The notes below the pieces were generated by a model. It did not search any database. It had not been told where the DNA came from and saw only the letters and a list, made by a program, of their open reading frames with translations. 22,500 nt of DNA, from the NCBI GenBank assembly GCA_905221605.1, contig CAJNDS010002547.1:170001-192500 (forward strand), read 5' to 3'. The position numbers were made by a program, and so were the translations under genes. This DNA comes from Symbiodinium natans (Eukaryota > Sar > Dinophyceae > Suessiales > Symbiodiniaceae). This document shows, in pieces, positions 14,069 through 21,989 of the stretch (position 1 is the stretch's first letter; every line of letters starts with the position of its first letter).

Positions 14069-14519
14069 GCTCACAGTTACCGAGCCATCGCGCCCGTGGG
14101 CTGTGGGGTTGCAGGCCGACTCCTGATCTCGGAACAAAACACTCACCCAAGTGCAAAACCGCCACAACTGGCTCTAGTATAGGGATTGAGGGGATGAGGT
14201 ACGTTCTCTCCCCCCAGATAAGCCCTTAAGGGATTCTCTCGGGTGCCCTAATTCCCGCATTCCCTGCTAAGAACCAGTTAGCAAGCATGCAAGACAGGCG
14301 CAGAGGGGGTGAAGGTGGGGGCGTGTGCGTCGCCGGCGGCTGCGGCGAGGGGGTACCTTCTCAAGGGACAGAAGGATGGCCCCTTCCAAGGGACCTTAGG
14401 GGTTTTTTCGGGGATATTCAGGGGGCTACTGAGGTATATAGGGACAATATGAGGTGTACATATATCCGCCGACCCCAGCCGGGGGGCGGCGTCAGTGAAG
14501 ACCCATTGCTTTTTATACT

Positions 14520-15500
14520 ACCTTCCAGACCTCCATGCTGGCCCCCAATGTCTCCATGCTTCAACGGCCAACCCCCTCGCCCCATGGCCCCATGTTTTCC
14601 TCTGGCCCTATGCCTTTAGACCCAATCAAATGACTTTAAAGGGCCCCAGTGCATGCCCGCCCGCTCCGCCCGCTCCGCTTGCTCCGCCCTTCCCCCGCTC
14701 CACCATGGCTCCTGGCGCCATGGCCCCCAATGCCTCCATGCTTCGACGGCCAACCCCCTACTTTGTGGCTCCTGGCCCCATGGCCCCATGATCCCCGGCC
14801 CTATGCCTCAGACCAAGTGCATGCCCACCCACTCCGCCCGCCCGCCCTTCCCCCCGTTCCCCAGCTCCACCCGCCCTCCATGGCCCTCGACCCATGGCCC
14901 CCATGAACCCCTCCATGTGTCTATTCATGTCTCCATGCTCCGATGGCCAACCCCCACTTTTTGTGGCTCCTGGCCCCATGGCCCCATGGTCCCCTGGCCC
15001 TATGCCTCTAGACCCAATCAATGAAATGACTTTAAAGGGCCCCAGTGCATGCCCGCCCGCTCCGCCCGCGGCCAACCCCTTCTTTTTGCGGCTCCTGGCC
15101 CCATGGCCCCATGGTCCCCTGGCCCTATGCCTCCAGACCCAATCAAATGACTCCCCAGTGCATGCCCACCCGCTCCGCCCGCTCCGCCCTCCATGGCCCT
15201 CGACCCCCATGGCCCCCATGGACCCATGCCTCCATGGCCCCATGGCTCCTGGCGCCAGTGCCCCCAATGTCTCCATGCTTCGACGGCCAACCCCCTACTT
15301 TGTGGCCCCATGGCCCCATGGTCCCCTGGCCCTATGCCTCTAGACCCAATCAAATGACTTTAAAGGGCCCCAGTGCATGCCCGCCCGCTCCGCCCGCTCC
15401 GCTTGCTCCGCCCTTCCCCCGCTCCACCCGCCCTCCATGGCCCTCGACCCCCATGGCCCCCATGGACCCATCCCTTCCACCTCCATGGCCCCCATGGACC
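14520..15500 (+). repeat. GC-rich tandem array, five diverged units
   Basis: Repeat unit of roughly 120-220 bp built from CCATGGCCCC words, CTCCATGCTTCGACGGCCAA, CTATGCCTCTAGACCCAATC and TGACTTTAAAGGGCCCCAGT followed by GCATGCCCGCCCGCTCCGCC. The TGACTTTAAA anchor is at 14631, 15027 and 15355, with shortened versions near 14811 and 15147. All three forward frames and parts of the reverse are open as Pro/Ala/Met/His-rich peptides, expected from ATGGCCCC words. I do not call a gene. Confidence 0.8.
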
Positions 15501-15516
15501 GATGGCTCCTATGAGC

Positions 15517-15634
15517 TTAGGGTTTAGGGTTTTCTTGGACGTTTAGGGTTTAGGGTTTCAGGGTGTAAGGTTGTAAGTTTAGGTTTCGGGGTTCCGGGTT
15601 TCGGCATTGAGGTTGTAGGGTTTTGGGTTTAGGG
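15517..15634 (+). repeat. Degenerate TTTAGGG block
   Basis: About 10 recognisable units with TTTCGGG, TGTAAGG and TTGTAGGG variants. Confidence 0.75.
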
Positions 15635-15637
15635 CCT

Positions 15638-15916
15638 TCAGCGTGCCATCAGCAAGACTCTCTTAGATCTGGGGTCGGCGGCACTGGCGGTAGCCATTAA
15701 ATCGGGCAGCGCGAGGTCCCCAAAGGACCGAGCAAATGCGGACCTTTTAGCCCGGGTCGTCCCGGGAATAGCCTTGCTGGCCTCTGGCCTTCTGCGAAGC
15801 AGAATTAGGCCGGACGCCAGTGCCGCCGACCCCCGCGTGCCGCCGGTGAACGGTTTTTTTTTCGTGGTTTTTTTGCGTCGCCACGGAGGCCCCCAGAGGG
15901 CGCGCATCATGAGCAT
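15638..15916 (-). other. Reverse-strand ORF next to telomere block, 92 codons
   Basis: ATG at 15914-15916. The convincing part is the C-terminal half: ASGLILLRRRPEASKAIPGT, then TRAKRSAFARSFGDLALPDL, then MATASAADPRSKRVLLMAR and stop. The N-terminal part runs through an A/T homopolymer stretch (15856-15873) and the 44-bp repeats and may not be coding. No family recognised. It abuts the TTTAGGG block. Confidence 0.3.
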
Positions 15917-16010
15917 CAGCGGGTCCAGCCCGGGACCCCCAGGCGCGCATCAGGAGCATCAGCGGCTCCCGGGGCGGGACCCCGGGGGCGCATCAGGAGC
16001 ATGACGCCCC
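15901..16010 (+). repeat. 44-bp tandem repeat, 2.5 copies
   Basis: GCGCATCAKGAGCATCAGCG followed by a CCSGGG-rich tail, at about 15902, 15945 and 15988 (partial). Confidence 0.75.
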
Positions 16011-16055
16011 CCAAAGGGCGGGCATAAGCGATGTGTCTAAGGTCGGGGCTAGGAA

Positions 16056-16220
16056 AAAGGGAGTTTAGGGGCCTTATAAAGTGCTTAGAAACGTTAAGGG
16101 AGTCTAGGAGCCTCAAACGCTTAGAGATTTGAAGGGAGTTTAGGGGCCTGAAAATGCTTAGAAACTTAACGCTTAGAGATTTTAAGGGAGTTTAGGGGCC
16201 TCAAAATGGTTAGAAACTGC
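16056..16220 (+). repeat. 37-52-bp tandem repeat with AGGGAGTTTAGGGGCCT core
   Basis: Four diverged copies of AAGGGAGTTTAGGGGCCT followed by an AAATGCTTAGAAAC-type tail. The core contains a telomere-like word (TTTAGGGG), so it may descend from degenerate telomere repeat. Confidence 0.8.
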
Positions 16221-16304
16221 TCGCCCCGCGCTTCTGCCTGCGCTGCCCGCCCATGGGCGCAGCCCCTTAAAATAAATAAATATATATATATATATGGGTA
16301 TTTA

Positions 16305-16371
16305 AGAACCCTAAACCCTAGACCCTAAACCCTAAACCCTAAACCCTAAACCCTAAACCCTAAACCCTAAA
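16305..16371 (-). repeat. CCCTAAA array
   Basis: About 9 units, preceded by a TA-rich tract (16270-16295). Confidence 0.95.
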
Positions 16372-16404
16372 GGGTCTCTTCTAGGGGTTCCCTCCTTCTG
16401 CCCC

Positions 16405-16491
16405 CCCTTCGACCTGGTGGAGATGGATGCTGGAGCCGCCTCTTGGCTTCTAAGAGGAGGCCCCGCTGCCTGGGCGGCGGTTTCGGATTTG
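16405..16491 (+). other. Capped spacer with coding-like frame after a pyrimidine tract
   Basis: Reads PFDLVEMDAGAASWLLRGGP then AAWAAVSDL. Preceded by CCCTCCTTCTGCCCCCCC, which resembles a 3' splice pyrimidine tract but without a clear AG. Between CCCTAAA (left) and TTTCGGG/TTTAGGG (right). Confidence 0.35.
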
Positions 16492-16588
16492 TTTCGGGTT
16501 TATAGGGTTTAGCTAAACCCTAAACCCTAAACCCTAAACCCTAAACCCTAAACCCTAAACCCTAAACCTAAACCCTAACCCCTAACCT
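16492..16588. repeat. Head-to-head telomere junction with 20-bp perfect palindrome
   Basis: G-strand repeats (16492-16512) switch with no linker to C-strand repeats (16513-16588). The switch is the palindrome TAGGGTTTAGCTAAACCCTA (16503-16522), centred on AGCT. This is what a direct end-to-end joining of two telomere tracts would leave. Confidence 0.95.
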
Positions 16589-16601
16589 ATTTCCACCCAC
16601 T

Positions 16602-16739
16602 AGTTCCAGAGCTGTGGTTGGATTGGCCAGGAGCGATACTTCTCGGTTTGTCCCAGATTCGGGGCTGAGCGATTCTACGCGGTTAAGGTGTTTTTTTCGC
16701 TTTGATTCCTGGCACGCGGCCGTCGTTCTTGGCAACCCC
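16602..16739 (+). pseudogene. Coding-like spacer, 46 codons
   Basis: Reads SSRAVVGLARSDTSRFVPDS, then GLSDSTRLRCFFRFDSWHAA, then VVLGNP, open into the next CCCTAAA block (16737-16755). Good protein-like composition, no family. The next spacer (16756-16869) has DHLMDYPQLPLHVCRNRFCR ending in TAG, after CCCCCCAG|AT, weaker. Confidence 0.35.
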
Positions 16740-16869
16740 AAACCCTAAACCCTATTTTTGTAAACCCCCCAGATCATCTCATGGACTACCCTCAACTACC
16801 CCTGCATGTTTGCAGAAACCGCTTCTGTCGCCCCCCCTAGACTTCAGTCACAGGCGCCATACCCGAAAA

Positions 16870-16997
16870 TGGGTTTAGGGTTTAGGGTTTAGGGTTTAGG
16901 GTTTAGGGTTTAGGGTTTAGGGTTTAGGGTTTAGGGTTTAGGGTTTAGGGTTTAGGGTTTAGGGTTAGGGTTTAGGGTTTAGGGTTAGGGTTTAGGG
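16870..16997 (+). repeat. TTTAGGG array
   Basis: About 18 units, with two TTAGGG hexamers near the right end. Confidence 0.95.
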
Positions 16998-17000
16998 GTC

Positions 17001-17123
17001 CTGGCCCCTCAGAGCAAGGCACACAGCCAAGCGAACAGTGTAGCGACGCACCACCTGGAAGAGCTCGGGGCAAGCGATGCGCCGCCTTTGGACAACCTGT
17101 GTGGCAAGCTTGGGGAGACTTCA
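17001..17123 (+). other. Spacer with coding-like frame, 41 codons
   Basis: Reads LAPQSKAHSQANSVATHHLE then ELGASDAPPLDNLCGKLGET, open from array to array. Soluble-protein composition, no family. It lies between a G-strand array (left) and a C-strand array (right), the inward-facing arrangement. Confidence 0.3.
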
Positions 17124-17125
17124 AG

Positions 17126-17393
17126 TCCTAAACCCTAAACCCTAAACCCTAAACCCTAAATCCTAAACCCTAAACCCTAAACCCTAAACCGCTCAAACCC
17201 GACACCCCTAACATGGCCCTGATCAGCCCTCTTCCTCCGATTTTGGGCAAGTCTATCCTTCAGGATCTGGGGTTTAGGTTTAGGGTTTAGGGTTCAGGGT
17301 TCAGGGCTTAGGCTTCTTAAGGTTTAGGGTTTAGGGTTTAGGGTTTAGGGTTTAGGGTTTAGGGTTTAGGGTTTAGGGTTTAGGGTTTAGGGT
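17126..17393. repeat. CCCTAAA array, capped spacer, TTTAGGG array
   Basis: C-strand array at 17126-17190, unique spacer 17191-17265, G-strand array at 17266-17393. The spacer carries MALISPLPPILGKSILQDLG from an ATG at 17213. Confidence 0.9.
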
Positions 17394-17411
17394 TGCTTGC
17401 TCGCCCGGGTG

Positions 17412-17507
17412 TGCTCGGGCGAAGAGTCTAAGCTGCAGGGCTTGGCGGAGTTCAGTTATTCGGTTACACTGCCGCAGTATCTTTGCAGACGGTGCGGCAT
17501 TCTGTGA
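17412..17507 (+). other. Spacer with coding-like frame ending in TGA
   Basis: Reads CSGEESKLQGLAEFSYSVTL then PQYLCRRCGIL and TGA at 17505-17507. A perfect donor-like GTAAGT follows at 17509, and TATCTTTGCAG precedes ACGG at about 17488, so splice-like signals are present, though not obviously compatible with this frame. The CxxC pair is suggestive only. Confidence 0.3.
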
Positions 17508-17544
17508 AGTAAGTACTTCCCCAACCTTCGAGTCAGGGCCTGGA

Positions 17545-17660
17545 GGGTTTAGGGTTTAGGGTTTAGGGTTTAGGGTTTAGGGTTTAGGGTTTAGGGTTTA
17601 GGGTTTAGGGTTTAGGGTTTAGGGTTTCGGTTTTAGGGTTTAGGGTTTAGGGTTTAGGGT
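17545..17660 (+). repeat. TTTAGGG array
   Basis: About 16 units. The next spacer starts with VVLDDGDKVWYCQGGAGTAR (17661-17720) and then a G12 run (17719-17730). Confidence 0.95.
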
Positions 17661-17770
17661 GTTGTCCTTGATGACGGAGACAAAGTTTGGTACTGTCAGG
17701 GTGGGGCGGGAACGGCGAGGGGGGGGGGGGTTGGGGGTGTCTCTATGCCAGCTTCGGGATTGGGATTTCC

Positions 17771-17918
17771 AACCCAAACCATAAACCCTAAACCCTAGAA
17801 CCCTAAAACCTAAGCCCTCAGCCCTAAGCCCTAAGCCCTAAACCCTAAGCCCTAAACCCTAAACCCTAAACCCTAAACCCTAAAACCTAAACCCTAAACC
17901 CTGAACCCTGGACCCTGC
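17771..17918 (-). repeat. CCCTAAA/CCCTAAG array
   Basis: About 20 units with a CCCTAAG patch (17812-17850). The spacer 17919-18038 has only short, unconvincing frames. Confidence 0.95.
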
Positions 17919-18038
17919 CCAACACCATCCCTGAAGTCCATCCAAGAGACCTCTAAGCCACTAGAACAAACTTGAAAGCCTCCATCGACCCCTAATTACC
18001 AAAGCCCTGCACTGCATTAATCCTCAGAACCCAGCAAC

Positions 18039-18203
18039 CAGGGTTTAGGGTTTAGGGTTTAGGGTCAAGGGTTAAGGGTTAAGGGTTAAGGGTTAAGGGT
18101 TAAGGGTTAAGGGTTAAGGGTTAAGGGTTTAGGGTTTAGGGTTTAGGGTTTAGGGTTTAGGGTTTAGGGTTTAGGGTTTAGGGTTTAGGGTTTAGGGTTT
18201 AGG
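18039..18203 (+). repeat. TTTAGGG array with a TTAAGGG block
   Basis: Three TTTAGGG units, then about nine consecutive TTAAGGG units (18066-18127), then about eleven TTTAGGG. A homogenised variant block inside an otherwise perfect array. Confidence 0.95.
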
Positions 18204-18204
18204 T

Positions 18205-18261
18205 GTCCTTAAGTCATGGGGCCTGCATGAAGTCCCCACGCGTGAGGCTCAAGAGCTCCAG
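18205..18261 (+). pseudogene. Exon fragment with consensus 5' splice donor
   Basis: The frame reads VLKSWGLHEVPTREAQELQ and meets CAG|GTAAGT exactly at 18261/18262, a textbook donor. About 25 bp of putative intron follow before CCCTAAA repeats start at about 18295. The left side is a TTTAGGG array. Strong candidate for a piece of a real gene caught between telomere tracts. Family unknown. Confidence 0.5.
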
Positions 18262-18267
18262 GTAAGT
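18262..18267 (+). other. Candidate 5' splice site GTAAGT
   Basis: CAG|GTAAGT directly after an open coding-like frame. Confidence 0.5.
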
Positions 18268-18294
18268 CAGCGCATACCTTAGGGTGAAGGTCTC

Positions 18295-18380
18295 TAAATC
18301 CTAAACCCTAATCCCTAAACCCGAAACCCTAAACCCTGACCCCTCAACCCGAAACCCTAAACCCTAAACCCGAAACCCTG
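18295..18380 (-). repeat. CCCTAAA/CCCGAAA array
   Basis: About 12 units, several CCCGAAA. Left cap of the next spacer. Confidence 0.9.
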
Positions 18381-18505
18381 GGCTAAAGAAGCTCGTGAAA
18401 AAACGTCGCGAGGCGACTCCCCAAGGCGACTCCCCAAGGGTCACACAAACACCCCAGAGAGGCTCTGGAGAAGCACCAAGGAATGTTAAACTCGCTTCAT
18501 TCTAA
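18380..18505 (+). other. Capped spacer with basic coding-like frame, 41 codons
   Basis: Reads GLKKLVKKRREATPQGDSPR then VTQTPQRGSGEAPRNVKLAS, F and TAA at 18503-18505. Basic, disordered composition. A 12-bp word (GGCGACTCCCCA) is tandemly duplicated at about 18413-18437. A second frame is also open for 35 codons. Confidence 0.3.
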
Positions 18506-18587
18506 ATCAAGAAACCCAAAGAGTCTAAAGTTCAACTATTGGCTAGGGCTGCCCCAGGAGGCCCCAAGTAATCACCTTGGGGCACAA

Positions 18588-18760
18588 GGGTTCAGGGTTT
18601 AGAGTCTTTTGGGTTTAGGGCTTAGAAATTGGGGTTTAGGGTTTAGGGTTTAGGGTTTAGGGTTCAGGGTTTAGGGTTTAGGGTTTAGGGTTTAGGGTTT
18701 AGGGTTTAGGGTTTAGGGTTTAGGGTTTAGGGTTTAGGGTTTAGGGTTTAGGGTTTAGGA
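18588..18760 (+). repeat. TTTAGGG array
   Basis: About 22 units, the last 15 perfect. Confidence 0.95.
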
Positions 18761-18836
18761 ATTGGGGTTCTCGCGGCTTTGGGAAGCTTGGGCGACTTGG
18801 GGGTTTGGAGTGCGTGTTGGAGTGTGCCCTAAGCTC

Positions 18837-19030
18837 AAAACCCTAAAACCTCGACCCCAAACCCCAAACCATTGCCTAAAACCCTAAACCCTGGAACTCT
18901 AAACCCTAAACCCTAAACCTCAGACCTGAACCCTAAAACCGAAGCCCTAAGCCCTAAACACTTCGCACCCTGACCCCTTAAACCCTGAACCCCAAAGTGC
19001 CCAAAAACTCCCTGAACCCTAAACCCTCTC
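18837..19030 (-). repeat. Degenerate CCCTAAA block
   Basis: Many variants (CCCCAAA, CCTCGACC, CCTGGAAC). The spacer before it (18765-18835) has the frame GSRGFGKLGRLGGLECVLEC, weak evidence. Confidence 0.8.
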
Positions 19031-19061
19031 TACCATTTATATTTACACCTTAAAATTGTAT

Positions 19062-19465
19062 TTTCAGAATTTGGCCGCTTTATTTTCAGAATTTGGCCGC
19101 TTTATTTTCAGAATTTGGCCGCTTTATTTTCAGAATTTGGCCGCTTTATTTTCAGAATGAGCCAAAATCAGGCCAAAGGCTAATTGAATTTCAGGATTTG
19201 GCCGCTTTATTTTCAGAATTTGGCCGCTTTATTTTCAGAATTTGGCCGCTGTAGTTTGAGAAATTGGCCGCTATATTTGCAGAATTTGGCCGCTTCAGAA
19301 TTTGGCCGCTTTATTTTCAGAATTTTGCCGCTTTGTTTTCAGAATTTGGCCGCTTTATTTTCAGAATTTGGCCGCTTTACTTTCAGAATTTGGCCGCTGT
19401 ATTTTCAGAAATTGGCCGCTTTGTTTTCAGAATTTGGCCGCTTTATTTTCAGACTTTGGCCGTTT
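19062..19465 (+). repeat. 22-bp satellite with TCAGAATTTGGCCGC core
   Basis: About 17 copies of a 22-bp unit (TTTATTTTCAGAATTTGGCC plus GC). The array is interrupted once at about 19158-19192 by a partial, rearranged unit containing GGCCAAA words. Because 22 is not a multiple of 3, all three forward frames stay open as 22-residue peptide repeats (FRIWPLYFQNLAALFSEFGR type). I do not regard these as genes. A canonical AATAAA lies downstream at about 19524. Confidence 0.95.
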
Positions 19466-19562
19466 TTCGCTTTCTCAATGTAGTGGGATTCTCTGGGTGG
19501 GTGGGTGTTTTCTCCAAGCCGTAAATAAAGCTTTACTATAAAACTGCTCGACCCGGAGTGCT

Positions 19563-19622
19563 GAACCCTAAACCCTAAACCCTAAACCCTAAACCCTAAA
19601 CCCTAAACCCTGAACCCTAAGT
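19563..19622 (-). repeat. CCCTAAA array
   Basis: About 8 units. Left cap of the next spacer. Confidence 0.95.
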
Positions 19623-19630
19623 GCCCCACA

Positions 19631-19711
19631 AAAGACGGCGAGTCCAAGTACCCGGAGACCGGCCGCACGAGGGATATGTCGGAGAGCACGAAGTCCTTTC
19701 AAACCACAGGG
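19631..19711 (+). pseudogene. Capped coding-like spacer, 27 codons
   Basis: Reads KDGESKYPETGRTRDMSEST then KSFQTTG up to the TTTAGGG array (19709-19769). Hydrophilic, charged, with few rare codons. A convincing but unidentified coding piece. Confidence 0.35.
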
Positions 19712-19769
19712 TTTAGGGTTTAGGGTTTAGGGTTTAGGGTTTAGGGTTTAGGGTTTAGGGTTTAGGGTT

Positions 19770-19870
19770 CAGCATCTCTGGTCCAAGCATTCACTAGTTG
19801 AGCAGCTTTCAAGGCCACAGGGGAATACCCACCCGCCCATTGGGTCCCACACCATTAAGAAGATAATCTA
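19770..19870 (+). other. Spacer with open frame ending in TAA
   Basis: Reads QHLWSKHSLVEQLSRPQGNT then HPPIGSHTIKKII and TAA. Between a TTTAGGG array and the 142-bp satellite. Confidence 0.25.
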
Positions 19871-19892
19871 ATCCTCTTCATCCCCAGGCAGC

Positions 19893-20697
19893 TAATCCTA
19901 AACCCTAGGGCCCCGACCCCGTGAAAATCCTAAACCCTGGGGCCCCGACCCCCTGAAGATCCTAAACCCTCTCCTACTTATAAGAATTTAAATGTTAAGC
20001 ACATTCGTGGTTTTAGGCACGCCCCCGCCCGTGAAAATCCTAAACCCTGGGGCCCCGACCCCGTGAAAATCCTAAACCCTGGGGCCCCGACCCCCTGAAG
20101 ATCCTGAACCCTCTCCTACTTATAAAAATTTAAATGTTAAGCACATTCGTGGTTTTAGGCACGCCCCCGCCCGTGAAAATCCTAAACCCTGGGGCCCCGA
20201 CCCCGTGAAAATCCTAAACCCTGGGGCCCCGACCCCCTGAAGATCCTGAACCCTCTCCTACTTATAAGAATTTAAATGTTAAGCACATTCGTGGTTTTAG
20301 GCACGCCCCCGCCCGTGAAAATCCTAAACCCTGGGGCCCCGACCACGTGAGAATCCTAGACCCTGGGGCCCCGACCCCGTGAAAATCCTAAACCCTGGGG
20401 CCCCGACCCCCTGAAGATCCTGAACCCTCTCCTACTTATAAGAATTTAAATGTTAAGCACATTCGTGGTTTTAGGCACGCCCCCGCCCGTGAAAATCCTA
20501 AACCCTGGGGCCCCGACCCCGTGAGAATCCTAAACCCTGGGGCCCCGACCCCCTGAAGATCCTGAACCCTCTCCTACTTATAAGAATTTAAATGTTAAGC
20601 ACATTCGTGGTTTTAGGCACGCCCCCGCCCGTGAAAATCCTAAACCCTGGGGCCCCGACCCCGTGAGAATCCTAAACCCTGGGGCCCCGACCCCCTT
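19893..20697 (+). repeat. 142/174-bp higher-order satellite
   Basis: The unit is two copies of a 32-bp subunit (GTGAAAATCCTAAACCCTGG then GGCCCCGACCCC) plus a 78-bp segment containing TTATAAGAATTTAAATGTTA and GCACATTCGTGG. GCACATTCGTGG starts at 19999, 20141, 20283, 20457 and 20599, giving spacings of 142, 142, 174 and 142; the 174 is one extra 32-bp subunit. Copies are almost identical, so amplification is recent. The subunit contains CCTAAACCCT, the telomere C-strand word. Confidence 0.95.
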
Positions 20698-20728
20698 TTA
20701 AAAAAAAAAACTAGGTGTGACTTTATTA

Positions 20729-20800
20729 ATATTCCAACAGGAAAGAGCCAAAGTAATAAATTGTTTAATGCTTTTGTTTTTATCTTGCCTGTTGGAATAT
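20729..20800 (+). mobile_element. 72-bp element with 13-bp perfect terminal inverted repeats
   Basis: ATATTCCAACAGG (20729-20741) and CCTGTTGGAATAT (20788-20800) enclose an AT-rich 46-bp core. It sits between two members of the 32-bp repeat family and after an A10 run. It could be a tiny non-autonomous DNA transposon (MITE-like) or simply a hairpin. No clear target-site duplication is visible. No coding capacity. Confidence 0.45.
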
Positions 20801-20802
20801 GG

Positions 20803-21350
20803 CCCCTCGAGCCTGAAAACCCGAACCCTGGGGCCCCGACGGCTGTGAAAAACCTGAACCCTGGCCCCTCGAGCCCGTGAAAAAAAAAACAGTGAAAAAC
20901 CTGAACCCTGCCCCCTCGAGCCCGAAAAACCTGAGCAAACAGTGAAAAACCTGAAAAACCAGTGAAAAATCTGAACCCTGGCCCTTCGAGACGCCAGTGA
21001 AAATCCTGAACCCTGGCCCCTCGAGCCCGTGAAAAAAAAAAACAGTGAAAAACCTGAACCCTGCCCCCAGCGACGCCCGGAACAAATCCTGACAGTGAAA
21101 AACCTGAAACCCTAGCCCTTCAAGACGCCAGTGAAAATCCTGAACCCTGGCCCCTCGAGCCCGTGAAAAAAAAAGAACAGTGAAAAACCTGAACCCTGGA
21201 GCCATTTTGAGAGTTTGAAAGAAGCCCAGCGACGACAAAACGTCACGGAACAAATCGTACATATTTGATGGCTCGAAAAGTAGTGAAAAACCTGAAACCC
21301 TGGCCCTTCAAGACGCCAGTGAAAATCCTGAACCCTGGCCCCTCCAGGCC
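20803..21350 (+). repeat. Diverged relatives of the 32-bp subunit
   Basis: Units GTGAAAAACCTGAACCCTGG then CCCCTCGAGCCC repeat irregularly, with inserted A runs (AAAAAAAAAACAGTG) and AGCGACG-CGGAACAAATC segments (about 21068 and 21230). They also appear at 21535-21608. Open reverse frames reading GFRFFTV/GLEGPGFRIFTGV come from these repeats and are probably not genes. Confidence 0.85.
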
Positions 21351-21356
21351 GGCCTG

Positions 21357-21697
21357 TGTGCAAATCCACGAAGGTTTGTGTGCAAATCCACGAAGGTTTG
21401 TGCCCAAATCCACGAAGGTTTGTGTGCACCAAATCCACGAAGGCTCGAACATTTATAATGTTCATGGCCTTCGTGGATTTGGGCACAAACCTTCGTGGAT
21501 TTGGGCACAAACCTTCGTGGATTTGGCACAAAACCGTGAAAAACCTGAACCCTGGCCCTTGGCCCCCCGACGCCGTTGAAAAACCTGAACCCTGGCCCTT
21601 CGAGGCCGGATTTGTGCCCAAATCCACGAAGGTTTGTGTGCAAATCCACGAAGGTTTGTGCCCAAATCCACGAAGGTTTGTGCCCAAATCCACGAAG
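21357..21697. repeat. 22-bp AAATCCACGAAGG repeats in inverted blocks
   Basis: Unit AAATCCACGAAGGTTTGTGC plus CC or TG. Four forward copies (21361-21444), three inverted copies (21467-21530), then four forward copies (about 21617-21697). Between the first two blocks is GAACATTTATAATGTTC (21447-21463), a 7-bp stem with a 3-base loop. Together they form a long near-perfect hairpin. TFVDLGTNLRGF-type peptides in several frames are by-products. Confidence 0.95.
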
Positions 21698-21721
21698 GGG
21701 TTTAACATTTAAATATATATG

Positions 21722-21890
21722 GTAGGTTTAGGGTTTAGGGTTTAGGGTTTAGGTTTAGGGTTTAGGGTTTAGGGTTTAGGGTTTAGGGTTTAGGGTTTTG
21801 AGGTTTAGGGTTTAGGGTTTAGGGTTTAGGGTTTAGGGTCTTGGGGTTTAGGGTTTAGGGTTTAGGGTTTAGGGTTTGGGGTTTACCCGA
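21722..21890 (+). repeat. TTTAGGG array
   Basis: About 23 units with rare variants. Preceded by TTTAAATATATATGG. The following 21891-21988 holds CCCCATAAGCC-type words and no gene. Confidence 0.95.
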
Positions 21891-21989
21891 CATAAGCCCT
21901 GTGAACCCCATAAGCCGTATGACTAGAAACCTTCTATAAGCCTTGAAACCCAAAACCCTTTTGCCCACTGTGGATCTCAACCCCCCCCA

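Noticed and set aside
14287-14619. 110-codon ATG ORF before the GC-rich array
   Set aside because: Gly/Pro-rich, runs into the tandem array and has no recognisable domain. Not enough to call a gene.
19184-19541. Open frames of 79-99 codons over the GGCCGC satellite
   Set aside because: The 22-bp period makes all frames open with the same cyclic peptide. There is no unique sequence or start context.
21192-21203. Relic of the dinoflagellate spliced leader (AGCCATTTTG match)
   Set aside because: Only about 10 of 22 bases of the known leader match and the flanks differ, so it is compatible with chance.
20780-21712. Open frames up to 198 codons on both strands over the 32-bp and 22-bp repeats
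   Set aside because: They overlap on opposite strands and translate only repeat units (GFRFFT, FVDLGTNLRGF).
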